DNA of 36,371 nt from JBLNCE01 sp050260415 (lineage in GTDB: Bacteria; Bacillota; UBA4882; JAAYXC01), in NCBI GenBank assembly GCA_050260415.1, contig JBLNCE010000057.1, forward strand, positions 1 to 36,371, read 5' to 3'. The translations under genes and the position numbers were made by a program. This document shows, one piece after another, positions 18,775 to 27,908 of this stretch (its first letter is position 1; every line of letters begins with the position of its first letter). Below the pieces are notes generated by a model. That model was not told the origin of the DNA and ran no database searches. It saw only the letters and a program-made list of their open reading frames with translations.

Positions 18775-19656
18775 ATGAGTCAAGAACGAAGAAGTCTTTC
18801 CGGTTGGATCTTCGACTCCGCCAATAGTTTGTTCATAATGTTCTTGATGATATTGATGCTCTATCCTTTCTGGTACATGATTGCCGGTTCGCTCAGCGAT
18901 CCGGTCGCCATTTTTGGACAGCGCGGGTTATTGCTCTGGCCGAAGGGATTTAGCCTGGATGCCTACCGGGCCGTCTTCGGCAATAAATTGATCTGGAGCG
19001 GATACCGTAACACCCTGCTTTACCTGGTTGCGGGCACGACCGTCAACCTGTTGCTCACCGCCTTCGGCGCCTATGCCCTTTCCCGTAGGGGGGTGTACTT
19101 TCGCAATCTGATCATGGGCATGATCGTCTTCACCATGTTCTTCGACGGTGGGTTGATCCCCCGCTATTTTCTGGTTTACCGGCTGGGTCTGATCGACAAC
19201 CGTTTGGCCTTGATCCTTCCGGGGGCGATCGGCACCATGAACATGATCATCATGCGGACGGCCTTTGCCGGCATCTCCGAGAGCATGGAGGAGTCCGCCC
19301 GGATCGACGGGGCCAACGATTTTACGATCCTGTTCCGGATCATGATTCCGATCGCCATGCCGGTGGTGGCGGTGATGATTCTGTTCTACGGCGTGGGGCA
19401 TTGGAATGCCTGGTTTGACGCGATGATCTATTTGAGCAAACGGAATCTGTACCCCCTGCAATTGGTATTGCGGGAAATCCTAATCAATCATTCCACAGAC
19501 ATGACCACCGGAACGGTGGGTACGGATGTGCAACCGATCGGCGAGACGATTAAGTTTGCGACGATCATCGTGGCCACCGTGCCGGTGCTGGTGATCTACC
19601 CGTTTCTGCAGCGGTATTTTGTCAAAGGGGTCATGATCGGGTCGCTCAAAGAATAA
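18775..19656 (+). CDS. Sugar ABC transporter permease (YtcP type)
   Basis: 293 aa, six predicted membrane segments, EAA loop SMEESARIDGANDFTILFRI followed by MIPIA, and the family C-terminus YFVKGVMIGSLKE. Ribosome site AGAAGGTGG. Third gene of the importer operon. Together with its partner it completes an oligosaccharide channel, which the gene content downstream suggests is for beta-mannosides or gluco-mannosides. Confidence 0.94.
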   Translation: MSQERRSLSGWIFDSANSLFIMFLMILMLYPFWYMIAGSLSDPVAIFGQRGLLLWPKGFSLDAYRAVFGNKLIWSGYRNTLLYLVAGTTVNLLLTAFGAYALSRRGVYFRNLIMGMIVFTMFFDGGLIPRYFLVYRLGLIDNRLALILPGAIGTMNMIIMRTAFAGISESMEESARIDGANDFTILFRIMIPIAMPVVAVMILFYGVGHWNAWFDAMIYLSKRNLYPLQLVLREILINHSTDMTTGTVGTDVQPIGETIKFATIIVATVPVLVIYPFLQRYFVKGVMIGSLKE

Positions 19657-19719
19657 GCGGGACTCGCAAGCACGGCGACGGGAAGTTGCATATCCGCTCA
19701 ACTTTTGCGATTTCGGCGT

Positions 19720-19725
19720 TATAAT
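19720..19725 (+). promoter_or_regulatory. Possible -10 box of the AraC-type regulator gene
   Basis: A consensus TATAAT, with no good -35 at 16-18 bp upstream. It lies about 110 bases before the proposed start, in the 176-bp gap that also holds the GTCCG...CGGACTTGG motif and a cre-like site. Confidence 0.35.
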
Positions 19726-19767
19726 TAAAGCCGAGGCGTCCGCCAGCCGGACTTGGCGCGGGTAATC

Positions 19768-19781
19768 TTGAAGCGCTTTCC
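19768..19781 (+). promoter_or_regulatory. cre/LacI-type operator-like palindrome
   Basis: TTGAAGCGCTTTCC matches the CcpA-type idealised site TGAAAGCGCTTTCA at 11 of 14 positions. It sits between the possible -10 and the regulator start, as expected for catabolite repression. No LacI/CcpA gene is in the window. Confidence 0.4.
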
Positions 19782-19832
19782 GGCGCGCAAGGATGGGTAT
19801 GGCGTAGTTGTCTATAGTAGGAGTTGATCGTC

Positions 19833-21713
19833 TTGCGCCACCTTCAACGCTTACGGGAATGGTTAAGCTTGGGCCGCGAAGCTCTGGGCGAGTTGCTCCG
19901 AAAACACCGTCAAGGAAGCATCTTCCGAATCTTCCTAGTCTCATACCTGGCGATCTTGATTATCCCCTTGATCTTGGGCGGTATCTGCTATTTCAAAGCA
20001 TTTGGCGTGGTCGCCGAGGAATCGGCCAAATATAACCGGGCAATGCTCGGTCAGGCGCGCCAGGCCATCGATACGCAGATTGAGGCGCTCAAACAGCTAT
20101 CGGTGGACATCGCCAGGGATCCTCTGGTTCAAGCTTTGATGTATGAAACCAATCCCCGCGAACCAAAGCTCATCTATCAGATGGTTAGCGTCACGCAAAA
20201 AATCAGTAACGATGAAGGTTTGAATCCCTTTCTCGACAGCATTTACATATATTTCAAGAAATCGCGCATGATTCTGACCCATTCCGGCAAATACACACCG
20301 GAATTCTTTTACGAGAGCCAGACCCATTATGCGGACCTTAGCTATGCGCAGTGGCTGAGGACCCTGGACGAATATCACGACCGTGATTTTCTGCCCGTCG
20401 GGAAGATCATGGACAACAACGGCGCCTCACACAACGTGATTACGTACATTTGCTCATTACCGCTCGATGCGAGGCAAAGCCGGCTTGCCGCGCTGGTCGC
20501 CTTGATCAACGAGGAGAAGATCAATAATCTCCTGGCGGATATCGAGACGCTCAACCGGGGAGTGCTCTATGTTCTGGATCAAAATAACCGCGTGCTCATC
20601 GCCCTGGGAGACCGTTCCTTCAGACTCGCGGATCCGGGCCGGGATCTGGCGGGCGGCAAGGACACGTTTTACCGGCGACTTGACGGACGCAACGTGGCGG
20701 TCTCTTTTGTGGAATCGGATTACAGCGGCTGGAAATATGTGGCGATCGTACCGACGGAAGTCTTCATGAGCAAGGTGAACTATATCCGGACCTTGACGAT
20801 TGGGATCTTCGTTCTTTCCTTGATCATGGGCTTGTTAATGGCGTATCTCTTGGCGATCCGCAACTATCGGCCGCTGAAGTCCATGGTTGACCACCTCAGC
20901 ACCGAACTGAGCATCGAGATCCCGGAACAGAATAATGAATATGCTTCCATGCAACGGATATTCGACGATCTTGTCCGCCGGAGCAACAAGTTCAAGGGAA
21001 TAATCGATGGCCACGTGCGCGTCTTACAGTATTATTATCCCATGGATATAGAGAACAGATTGATAATTAATACAAAGACTGGTGATTATGCCGAAGTAAA
21101 ACGCATTTTGGATGGAATCTTCAACGAAAACTTGAGTGATGGACAAATGTCACTCGATATTGCCCGTTGTTTGTTTTTTGATATAGTATCTACCGCAATT
21201 AAAGTAGTTAGTAGTATTAAGAGTAGTTGTATAGCGCAATATGATCTTAACCCTATTGCATATTTATTAGAATGTGAAAACGTTGCTGAGATGAAGGCCG
21301 TTGTCCATAACATATTCCTAAATATCTGTGAATCTGTTAATAAAATCAATCAAGTCAAACATAATAATAGAGTTATTGATGAGATAAAAAAATACATCAC
21401 GCAAAACTATACCGATATAAATCTTGGACTTACTACGATTTCCGAAGCGTTATCCTTGACTTCGAGTTATATTTCACGGTTTTTTAAAGAACAAACGAAT
21501 CAAAGCATCGTTGATTATATCAACATGACCCGTGTGAGCAACGCCAAACAATTACTAATTGGTACGTTACGAATCTCCGATATAGCCCAAAGAGTTGGCT
21601 ATTCAAGCGACGACGCTTTGATTAAGGCTTTTCGTAAGTATGCGGGAGTGACTCCGGGACGATACCGGGAGATCATTGCCAAGAACGGGGACAACGAACT
21701 CATGGCGCTTTGA
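19833..21713 (+). CDS. Membrane-bound Cache-AraC transcription regulator
   Basis: TTG 19833 is nine bases after AGGAG (19819-19823); a TTG at 19824 is too close to it. The protein (about 626 aa) has TM1 at about 33-53 (FLVSYLAILIIPLILGGICY), an extracellular Cache-type sensor of about 260 residues, TM2 at about 317-340, a short linker and a C-terminal AraC HTH (IKKYITQNYTDINLGLTTIS ... RVGYSSDDALIKAFRKYAG). It should sense a glycan outside the cell and activate the flanking importer and catabolic genes directly, without a kinase. From about 21020 to 21640 the gene is strikingly AT-rich while both ends are GC-rich, so the DNA-binding half may have been acquired by recombination. Confidence 0.9.
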   Translation: MRHLQRLREWLSLGREALGELLRKHRQGSIFRIFLVSYLAILIIPLILGGICYFKAFGVVAEESAKYNRAMLGQARQAIDTQIEALKQLSVDIARDPLVQALMYETNPREPKLIYQMVSVTQKISNDEGLNPFLDSIYIYFKKSRMILTHSGKYTPEFFYESQTHYADLSYAQWLRTLDEYHDRDFLPVGKIMDNNGASHNVITYICSLPLDARQSRLAALVALINEEKINNLLADIETLNRGVLYVLDQNNRVLIALGDRSFRLADPGRDLAGGKDTFYRRLDGRNVAVSFVESDYSGWKYVAIVPTEVFMSKVNYIRTLTIGIFVLSLIMGLLMAYLLAIRNYRPLKSMVDHLSTELSIEIPEQNNEYASMQRIFDDLVRRSNKFKGIIDGHVRVLQYYYPMDIENRLIINTKTGDYAEVKRILDGIFNENLSDGQMSLDIARCLFFDIVSTAIKVVSSIKSSCIAQYDLNPIAYLLECENVAEMKAVVHNIFLNICESVNKINQVKHNNRVIDEIKKYITQNYTDINLGLTTISEALSLTSSYISRFFKEQTNQSIVDYINMTRVSNAKQLLIGTLRISDIAQRVGYSSDDALIKAFRKYAGVTPGRYREIIAKNGDNELMAL

Positions 21714-21911
21714 GCACCACCCGGCGCTGGGAGTGGTTCGCGTTACCGGGAACTCTATCCTTAGTCATATCATAACTTGATAAAAATACCATAATCAGAT
21801 GGACGGAAGGGAACTGGGCGGAGGTTAGGTTTGAAACGGGGCCGGCGTGATCTCGTAATGGCGATTATGAGTAATCTATTTTGCGCTAAATAAGGTTTAG
21901 GGGTTGAAAAC

Positions 21912-22982
21912 ATGGCCGTGAAAGTACGCGTGGGAATCGTCGGTACCGGGGCCAACATCGGAATCGCCAGCCAGCATCTGGCGGGATACCAGGCCAATCC
22001 CAACGCGGAAGTGATAGCGCTCTATGACAATGTGGCGGGCCGGGCGGCGGCATGGGCCGCGCAAAAAGGGCTCAATGCCACGGTCTGCGACGACTACGAG
22101 GATTTGCTGGCTCTGGTCGAGGCGGTCAGCATCTGCACGCCCAATTTCACGCATGCGTCCTTGACCAAGCGCGCCCTGGAGCGGGGTAAGCATGTCCTAT
22201 GCGAAAAACCGCTCGGCGTTTCTTACGCGGATGCGGCGGAGGTGGTGAAATATGCCCGGTCCGCCGGCCTGGTGAATATGATCGGCCTCAGTTACCGCGG
22301 CCTCCCCGCCGTCAAATTCATGAAACAGTTGCTGGACGACGGCAAGCTGGGCGAGATCTACACCTACCGGGAGACCATGGGCGGGAACCGGATCGCCAAC
22401 CCCCAAGTCCCGCTGGAGTGGCGTATGCGGGCCGAACAATCCGGCCCGGGGGCAATGGCGGACTTTGGCAGCCATATGATGGATCTGGCGGATTACTTGC
22501 TGCGGGAGACGTCCGGGGAGATCCGGGAAGTTAACTGCCTGGCCAATACGTTCATCAAAGAACGTCAGCAGATTGGCGGCGCCGGGCGGGGACCGGTCAC
22601 CAACGACGACTGCGCGGTCTTTGCGGCCCGCACCGCCCGCGGCGCGCTGCTTTCCTTTGTCGCGAGCCGGCTCGGGGTGAGCGATCACACCATCGAGATC
22701 TATGGTTCCGGCGGCATGCTCCTTTTCCGGCAGTCACGGCCGAACCAAGTTGAGGCGGCCTTCAAGGATCCCGAGGCCGGTTATACCAACGCGCCGGCGG
22801 CGATACCCGTGCCGCCGGACTTGATCGTGGAACCGTTCTTCAACGATCAGATTAACCGCTTCATCGAGGCCGTTCTGGCCGGCCGTCCGGTCCAACCCGA
22901 TCTGGAACGCGGTCTCTATATCCAAGGCCTGATCGACGCCGTGGCGAGGGCGGCCGAGAAGGGTGAGGTCGTTATGTTATAA
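21912..22982 (+). CDS. Gfo/Idh/MocA family oxidoreductase
   Basis: A 356-aa NAD(P)-dependent sugar dehydrogenase. The Rossmann motif VGIVGTGANIG is at residues 7-17, EKP at 98-100 (the catalytic Lys of the family), and a C-terminal alpha/beta substrate domain follows (MADFGSHMMDLADYLL holds the usual His region). There is no signal peptide. It is followed 16 bp later by a sugar isomerase/epimerase, a pairing common in pathways that oxidise and epimerise sugars. The substrate is not known. In this mannoside setting it might interconvert C2 or C3 configurations. It begins a gene run to 30826. A short 198-bp gap before it shows no convincing promoter. Confidence 0.9.
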   Translation: MAVKVRVGIVGTGANIGIASQHLAGYQANPNAEVIALYDNVAGRAAAWAAQKGLNATVCDDYEDLLALVEAVSICTPNFTHASLTKRALERGKHVLCEKPLGVSYADAAEVVKYARSAGLVNMIGLSYRGLPAVKFMKQLLDDGKLGEIYTYRETMGGNRIANPQVPLEWRMRAEQSGPGAMADFGSHMMDLADYLLRETSGEIREVNCLANTFIKERQQIGGAGRGPVTNDDCAVFAARTARGALLSFVASRLGVSDHTIEIYGSGGMLLFRQSRPNQVEAAFKDPEAGYTNAPAAIPVPPDLIVEPFFNDQINRFIEAVLAGRPVQPDLERGLYIQGLIDAVARAAEKGEVVML

Positions 22983-22998
22983 ACGGGAGGCATTCTCA

Positions 22999-23853
22999 AT
23001 GAAGATGGGTTTTCTGACCAACAGTCTCGTCTGGGCGGGGATCAAGGATCTGCGGGCGATCGCCGCCTGGGCGATCGCCAACGGTTTCGCGGACCTGGAA
23101 GTGGGGCCGGCCACGCCGCTGGATGAAGCGGTCTTCGGCCGGATCCTGGATGAAGGGAAGATCGCGATCTCGGCCCTGATTTATTGCCGCAATTTTCTTT
23201 GCGAATCGGAGCAGGAAGCCGCGGAGCATCAAGGGCAATTGCGCCGGCGGATCCAATTCGCCGCCCGGATGGGCATCGAAAAGATCGTCTGTTCCACCGG
23301 CGTGCTTCCGGCCTCGTGCAAGGGGATGAGTTTCGACCCTGAAGCCAGCCTGGACAGGGTAATCGAGTTCCTGAAGCGCATGGTGGACTTGGCCGAGCGG
23401 CACGGGGTGAAACTGGCGGTCGAGAACTGCCCGATGATGGGCAATATCGCCGTCTCGCCCTTTATCTGGGACAAGATGTTCGCGGCGATCGGCAGCAAGA
23501 GTCTCGGTCTGACCTATGACCCGTCGCATCTGGTCTGGCAGTTCATCGATCCCTACGAGAATATCCTGCGGTTCCGTGAGCGGATCTTCCACGTGCACGG
23601 CAAGGACACGGAGATACTGGCCCCCAAGCTGAGGGAACTCGGTGTGCTGCACAACAATAAATGGTGGCGCCACCGTCTGCCCGGATTGGGGGATCTGGAT
23701 TGGAACAGGATCGTCGCCAACCTTTACGAGATCGGTTACGACGGCACCATCAGCATCGAGCACGAGGATCCGGTCTGGGAAGGCACCGAGGCCAAGGTGA
23801 AAGCGGGCCTCTTGCGCTCCCGGGACCATATCCAGCAGTTTTTGATGCCATAG
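22999..23853 (+). CDS. Sugar phosphate isomerase/epimerase (xylose isomerase-like TIM barrel)
   Basis: ATG 22999 follows GGGAGG by eight bases, giving 284 aa, the usual length of IolE/IolI-like AP-endonuclease-2-fold proteins. Metal-ligand regions are visible at VKLAVENCPMMG, LTYDPSHLVW, IFHVHGKDTE and ISIEHEDPVW. It probably isomerises or epimerises a keto-sugar or a sugar phosphate together with the oxidoreductase just upstream. The exact substrate cannot be told from sequence alone. Confidence 0.88.
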   Translation: MKMGFLTNSLVWAGIKDLRAIAAWAIANGFADLEVGPATPLDEAVFGRILDEGKIAISALIYCRNFLCESEQEAAEHQGQLRRRIQFAARMGIEKIVCSTGVLPASCKGMSFDPEASLDRVIEFLKRMVDLAERHGVKLAVENCPMMGNIAVSPFIWDKMFAAIGSKSLGLTYDPSHLVWQFIDPYENILRFRERIFHVHGKDTEILAPKLRELGVLHNNKWWRHRLPGLGDLDWNRIVANLYEIGYDGTISIEHEDPVWEGTEAKVKAGLLRSRDHIQQFLMP

Positions 23854-23884
23854 CCCTAATCAAGTTCCGGAGGGATTTTGCCCC

Positions 23885-24955
23885 ATGCTGGACCTGGACG
23901 CGGTGGACGTTCTCAGGCATCATGATTCCTTGGACTGTCTCGGCATCACCGCTGCTTATGACGGGCAATTTCTGCACGTCCTCGAAGCCGCCTCGGCGTT
24001 GCCGCTGCCGCCGCGCCACGCGCCGGTGGGCAAGGTCGTTACCATCGGCACCGGCGGCTGGTCGGCCCAGGGAGTGGAGATCGTTCAGGACATACTGTTC
24101 CACGAACTCAAGGTCCCCCTCCTCAACTACCCCGGCTACAACCTCCCGGCGCACGTGGACTGCGATTCGCTGGTCATCGTGCTGTCCAAGTACGGGAATG
24201 TCGAGGAGGTATTAAGCACCACGGCACAGGCGAACGCGCGGGGGGCATCCGTCCTGGCCGTCCTGGCCGGTGGTCCGCTGCTGGACGTTTGCAAGGCACA
24301 CCGGATCCCATGTTTGATGATGCCGCTCGACCGGCAACCGCCGCGGGCTTTGATCGGGTATTCGGTCGTCCCGCTGTTGGTCTTCATGCACCGGCTGGGC
24401 TTGATCCGCGACTTTACCCCGGAGATCAAAGCCTTGGCCGTGCACTTCCGTCGCTTGGCCGAACGCTACCGCGTTGAGGTACCCGTGGCGCAAAATCGGG
24501 CCAAACAGCTGGCCCTGGCGATCCAAGGCAAGATCCCGCTGATCTATGGTTCATTGGACCATTACCGTGCCGCGGCTTCCCGCTGGAAAAGGCAGTTCGG
24601 CGAGAACAGCAAGATGATGGCGTTTTGCAACGTCATACCCAGCCTGCATCATGACGAGGCGGTGGGCTGGGAAATGGAAAGGGAGCTGCTGGATCGATTC
24701 TGCCTGATCATGTTGCGCGACCAACAATACGACTCGGAAAAGATCAAAAAGCGGAAAGATGTCAGTCTGCAGTTGCTCGGAGAGCGTCTTAGCCGCGTGA
24801 TCGAGGTTTTCGCCGAGGGCGATTCCCTGGTGACGCGGGTATTCTCCCTGATCCACCTTGCCGATTTTGTCAGCATCTATCTGGCCCTGGCGCGTGGGAT
24901 CGATCCCGGGCTGGTCGAGGTAATCGACTTGTTCAAACGGAAGATGGCCGAATAG
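23885..24955 (+). CDS. Bifunctional phosphoglucose/phosphomannose isomerase-like protein
   Basis: 356 aa with the layout of archaeal/bacterial PGI/PMI: two SIS-like subdomains and the PGI/PMI C-terminal domain. Conserved stretches include PPRALIGYSVVPLL, NRAKQLA, IPLIYGS, WKRQFGENSKMMAF (E240), HHDEAVGWE (H256/E258) and MLRDQQYD. The first phosphate loop reads IGTGGWSAQGVEIV and the second LSKYGNVEEVL, where the family usually has GMGGSAIGGD and SYSGNTEET, so phosphosugar binding may differ. GGAGGG precedes the ATG. In this operon it would turn mannose-6-phosphate, derived from the GH130 product mannose-1-phosphate, into fructose-6-phosphate. Confidence 0.85.
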   Translation: MLDLDAVDVLRHHDSLDCLGITAAYDGQFLHVLEAASALPLPPRHAPVGKVVTIGTGGWSAQGVEIVQDILFHELKVPLLNYPGYNLPAHVDCDSLVIVLSKYGNVEEVLSTTAQANARGASVLAVLAGGPLLDVCKAHRIPCLMMPLDRQPPRALIGYSVVPLLVFMHRLGLIRDFTPEIKALAVHFRRLAERYRVEVPVAQNRAKQLALAIQGKIPLIYGSLDHYRAAASRWKRQFGENSKMMAFCNVIPSLHHDEAVGWEMERELLDRFCLIMLRDQQYDSEKIKKRKDVSLQLLGERLSRVIEVFAEGDSLVTRVFSLIHLADFVSIYLALARGIDPGLVEVIDLFKRKMAE

Positions 24956-25026
24956 TGCGCCAGCCTGGCGGCTGGACAGGAAACGACATCATTGTGGTTC
25001 TCGGACCAAAAGGAGCGAAGACATAG

Positions 25027-26079
25027 GTGAACAAGGAAGCAACCATAATCGGGCCCGCGTTGCCGGGCATTCCCTGGGAGGAGAAGCCGGCGGGCTGCCG
25101 CGACGTGGTATGGCGTTACACCCGCAATCCAATCATCCCGCGCGATCTCATCCCCACGGCCAACAGTATCTTTAACAGCGCGGTCGTGCCGCACCAAGGC
25201 GGATTCGCCGGGATCTTCCGTTGCGACGACAAGACAAGGCAGAGCAAGCTTTACGCCGGCCGGAGCACGGACGGGATCAACTGGGAGATCGACCACGATC
25301 CGATCCGTTTTGACCCGGAGGGCGGCGGTCTCGAGGCGATCGTCCCCGGTTACGAACAGCGTGAACCGCGCCTCTGGCCACGCGCCGATGGGAAAAGGGG
25401 GCGGATCGCCCATGGCTACGATCCGCGCGTTTGTTGGTTGGCGGATCGTTACTATATCACCTGGGCTAACATCATCGATGGCCCCACGGTGGGATTGGCC
25501 TACACCTTCGATTTCAAGGCATTCCACCAGCTCGAAAACCCGGTCCTGCCCTATAACCGGAACGGGGTGCTCTTCCCCCGGAAGATCCAGGGTAAATACG
25601 CCCTGCTAAGCAGGCCAAGCGATCGGGGCCATACACCCTTTGGCGACATCTTTTACAGCGAAAGTCCGGATCTGATTTACTGGGGCCGCCACCGGCCGGT
25701 AATGTCCACCGTCAAGGGTTGGCAAAGCACCAAGATCGGCGCCGGGCCGGGACCAATCGAGACCACCGAGGGCTGGCTCCTGATCTACCACGGGGTGCTC
25801 AATTCCTGCAACGGCTATGTCTATAGCGCCGGGGCCGCCCTGCTGGATCTGGACGAGCCATGGCGGGTGAGATACCGGACGCATCCATACATCCTTTCGC
25901 CGCGGACGCTCTATGAGTGCGTGGGGGACGTTCCGAACGTGGTCTTCCCGTGCGCGGCGCTCTGCGACGCGCCCACCGGCCGGATCGCCATCTATTACGG
26001 CGGCGCGGACACCGTAACCTGTCTGGCTTTTGCGCAGGTTGACGAGTTGATTGCGTTCGTCAAGGACAATTCGCTATGA
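25027..26079 (+). CDS. GH130 phosphorylase, mannosylglucose phosphorylase-like
   Basis: 350 aa with the five-bladed beta-propeller signature of GH130. The order RYTRNPIIPRDLIPTANSIF, FNSAVVP, GYDPRVCW (D132, the family catalytic acid), HQLENPVLPYNRNGVLFPRK, PSDRGHTPFGDIFYSESPDL and CTK-like STKIGAGPGPIETTEGWLLI matches, from memory, 4-O-beta-mannosylglucose phosphorylase (GH130 subfamily 1). That enzyme converts mannosyl-glucose plus phosphate to mannose-1-phosphate and glucose. About 20 extra residues lie before the YDPR motif. No signal peptide, so cytosolic. GTG start with AAGGAG 11 bases upstream. Its stop overlaps the start of the PHP gene (ATGA). Confidence 0.88.
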   Translation: MNKEATIIGPALPGIPWEEKPAGCRDVVWRYTRNPIIPRDLIPTANSIFNSAVVPHQGGFAGIFRCDDKTRQSKLYAGRSTDGINWEIDHDPIRFDPEGGGLEAIVPGYEQREPRLWPRADGKRGRIAHGYDPRVCWLADRYYITWANIIDGPTVGLAYTFDFKAFHQLENPVLPYNRNGVLFPRKIQGKYALLSRPSDRGHTPFGDIFYSESPDLIYWGRHRPVMSTVKGWQSTKIGAGPGPIETTEGWLLIYHGVLNSCNGYVYSAGAALLDLDEPWRVRYRTHPYILSPRTLYECVGDVPNVVFPCAALCDAPTGRIAIYYGGADTVTCLAFAQVDELIAFVKDNSL

Positions 26080-27887
26080 GGGAACCTGTCTATTTCCGTG
26101 AAGCTGCCGTCACCCCCCGGGAAGTCCTGGCCGGCGATAGCGTTGAGATTACGGTTCGCCTGGTGCTGGGGCCGGATTTTGTCGTCCCGGGGAGCCGGAT
26201 CGTCTTCGACATGCCGGCATATCTCGGCTATACCCGTCCATCCTGTTACGACCAGGAAGACCACGGGTACATGGCGGTCTTTTGTTCCAACCCCGATCTC
26301 CGCTATCTGGAGCGGACTTGGAACATGGAGACCGAGGACTTCGCGGCCTCGGCCAAGACCAGTTTCAAGGGGATGGCGCAACGTATTTTTGTCATTGACT
26401 TCCTGGAGGGCAACGGCGGCGCCGGAGACGAGCTTGAGGTGGTCTGGGGCTTCACCCGCAATGGTTTCGGGGTGGGAACCAAGGTCTGCACCGTGGTGCT
26501 GGCCCGCGAGTTCTATAACACCATTCATGTGCGTTATTTTCGGGATGGGGCGCGGGCCCTGCCGGACCTGGGCCGGTCCTTCAAAGGTTACACCCGGCCC
26601 GTGCCTGATGCCGAGATACCGTTAAGCTTTCGGATCCTGCCCAGGGAACCGGCACGGTTGCGGCTAATCCGCTCGGTCCGGCAGGCCAAGCTGCAAGTCC
26701 TGGACCGATTCGCCAACATCTGCCCGGTGGAGTCGCTGGCGCCCTTCATCAACGAGCGCCCGTCCGCTGTCCGGAACGAATACGGGGTCTTTGAGATCGC
26801 CGACCCCGGCGTGGCGATCGCCAGTAAGGGCTTGTCCCTCTATGATACGCCCGGGACGGCCGGCGTGTTCGAGGGGTTGAACATCTACTTCGGCGACCTG
26901 CATACCCACTCCGCCTTCTCCAACGACTGCATCGAACGGGAGAAGATGGAGGTCCCTCCGGACAGGATGTATGAATTCGCGGAGAAAGCGGCGGGCCTTG
27001 ACTTCCTGGCGGTAACCGACCACCATCAACCCTGGGATATCGAACGGAACAAGATCGGCCGGGAGAACTTTGAATACACGGTGAAAGCGGCTGCGGCGGC
27101 CACCAAGGACGGCCGGTTCATCGCCTTCCCCGGTTTCGAGTTCCGTTGCGCGCGGGGCGATACGGTCATCGTCCTCGGGGAGGCCGTTCCTTACGAGGTC
27201 GTCGATGATCCGCGGCTCAAGGACATCAGAAACCTCTGGGAACGCCTGCGGGGGTGTAACTATCTCTCGATTCCCCATTTTCACAATCCGGGCAGTCTGG
27301 CGGAGGGAAAATGGTACGCCTGCCCTTACGAAGGGGTCGAACCAAATCTCGAGATCTACTCCTGCCATGGCAGCTATGAAAGCGATCGTGTTTTAGAGCG
27401 CCATATTCCCGAGGTCAAGTCGTTCCGCCCCGACCGGCATGGCCGGTATCTCCTGACAGGCGGCCACCGCTACGGGCTGATCTGTAACTCGGACGGGCAC
27501 AAGGGCAACCCCGGCTTCAACGGATTGACGGCCGTCTATGCCCGCGAGCTCACAAGGGAAGCGATCCTGGACGCGCTGCGCCATCGCCGCGTCTACGGGA
27601 CCACCAACGCCCGGATCCGGCTCCTTTTTACCATCAACGGCCGCTTGATGGGGTCCATCCTGCCCAATACGGCCCTGAAGACGATCCGGATCGCGGTCCG
27701 CGGCGAACGGCCGCTAAAGGCGGTGGATCTGATCAGGAACGGTGAGTTATATCAGCGTTTTAAGCCGAAGACCCTTGAGTTCGCGACCGATCTGAATATC
27801 AGCGATGCCGAGCCCGCGTACTGGTATACGCGGGCGACCCAGATCGACAACCATATCGCCTACGCCAGTCCGATATGGTGTGAATAA
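26076..27887 (+). CDS. PHP-domain (DUF3604-like) protein of unknown function
   Basis: 603 aa, cytosolic. Residues 1-260 form a domain rich in beta-strands that I do not recognise. The PHP metallohydrolase core follows: GDLHTHSAFSND (H276/H278), AVTDHHQPW (H316/H317), a Glu/His-rich segment (PGFEFRC; LSIPHFHNPGS) and NSDGHKGNPG (D473/H475), then a C-terminal beta-domain with AVDLIRNGE. These residues could bind the usual PHP metal cluster, so phosphoesterase activity is plausible. It overlaps the first GH130 gene by four bases and is followed 21 bp later by the second, so it should be made with the phosphorylases. PHP/DUF3604 proteins also occur near sulfatase and glycan loci; no activity is known to me for this one. 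Confidence 0.8.
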   Translation: MREPVYFREAAVTPREVLAGDSVEITVRLVLGPDFVVPGSRIVFDMPAYLGYTRPSCYDQEDHGYMAVFCSNPDLRYLERTWNMETEDFAASAKTSFKGMAQRIFVIDFLEGNGGAGDELEVVWGFTRNGFGVGTKVCTVVLAREFYNTIHVRYFRDGARALPDLGRSFKGYTRPVPDAEIPLSFRILPREPARLRLIRSVRQAKLQVLDRFANICPVESLAPFINERPSAVRNEYGVFEIADPGVAIASKGLSLYDTPGTAGVFEGLNIYFGDLHTHSAFSNDCIEREKMEVPPDRMYEFAEKAAGLDFLAVTDHHQPWDIERNKIGRENFEYTVKAAAAATKDGRFIAFPGFEFRCARGDTVIVLGEAVPYEVVDDPRLKDIRNLWERLRGCNYLSIPHFHNPGSLAEGKWYACPYEGVEPNLEIYSCHGSYESDRVLERHIPEVKSFRPDRHGRYLLTGGHRYGLICNSDGHKGNPGFNGLTAVYARELTREAILDALRHRRVYGTTNARIRLLFTINGRLMGSILPNTALKTIRIAVRGERPLKAVDLIRNGELYQRFKPKTLEFATDLNISDAEPAYWYTRATQIDNHIAYASPIWCE

Positions 27888-27908
27888 TGCATAGAGGAGT
27901 GGATCGAG

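Noticed and set aside
22996..23829. 277-codon minus-strand frame opposite the TIM-barrel isomerase
   Set aside because: Antisense shadow of a conserved protein, driven by high GC.
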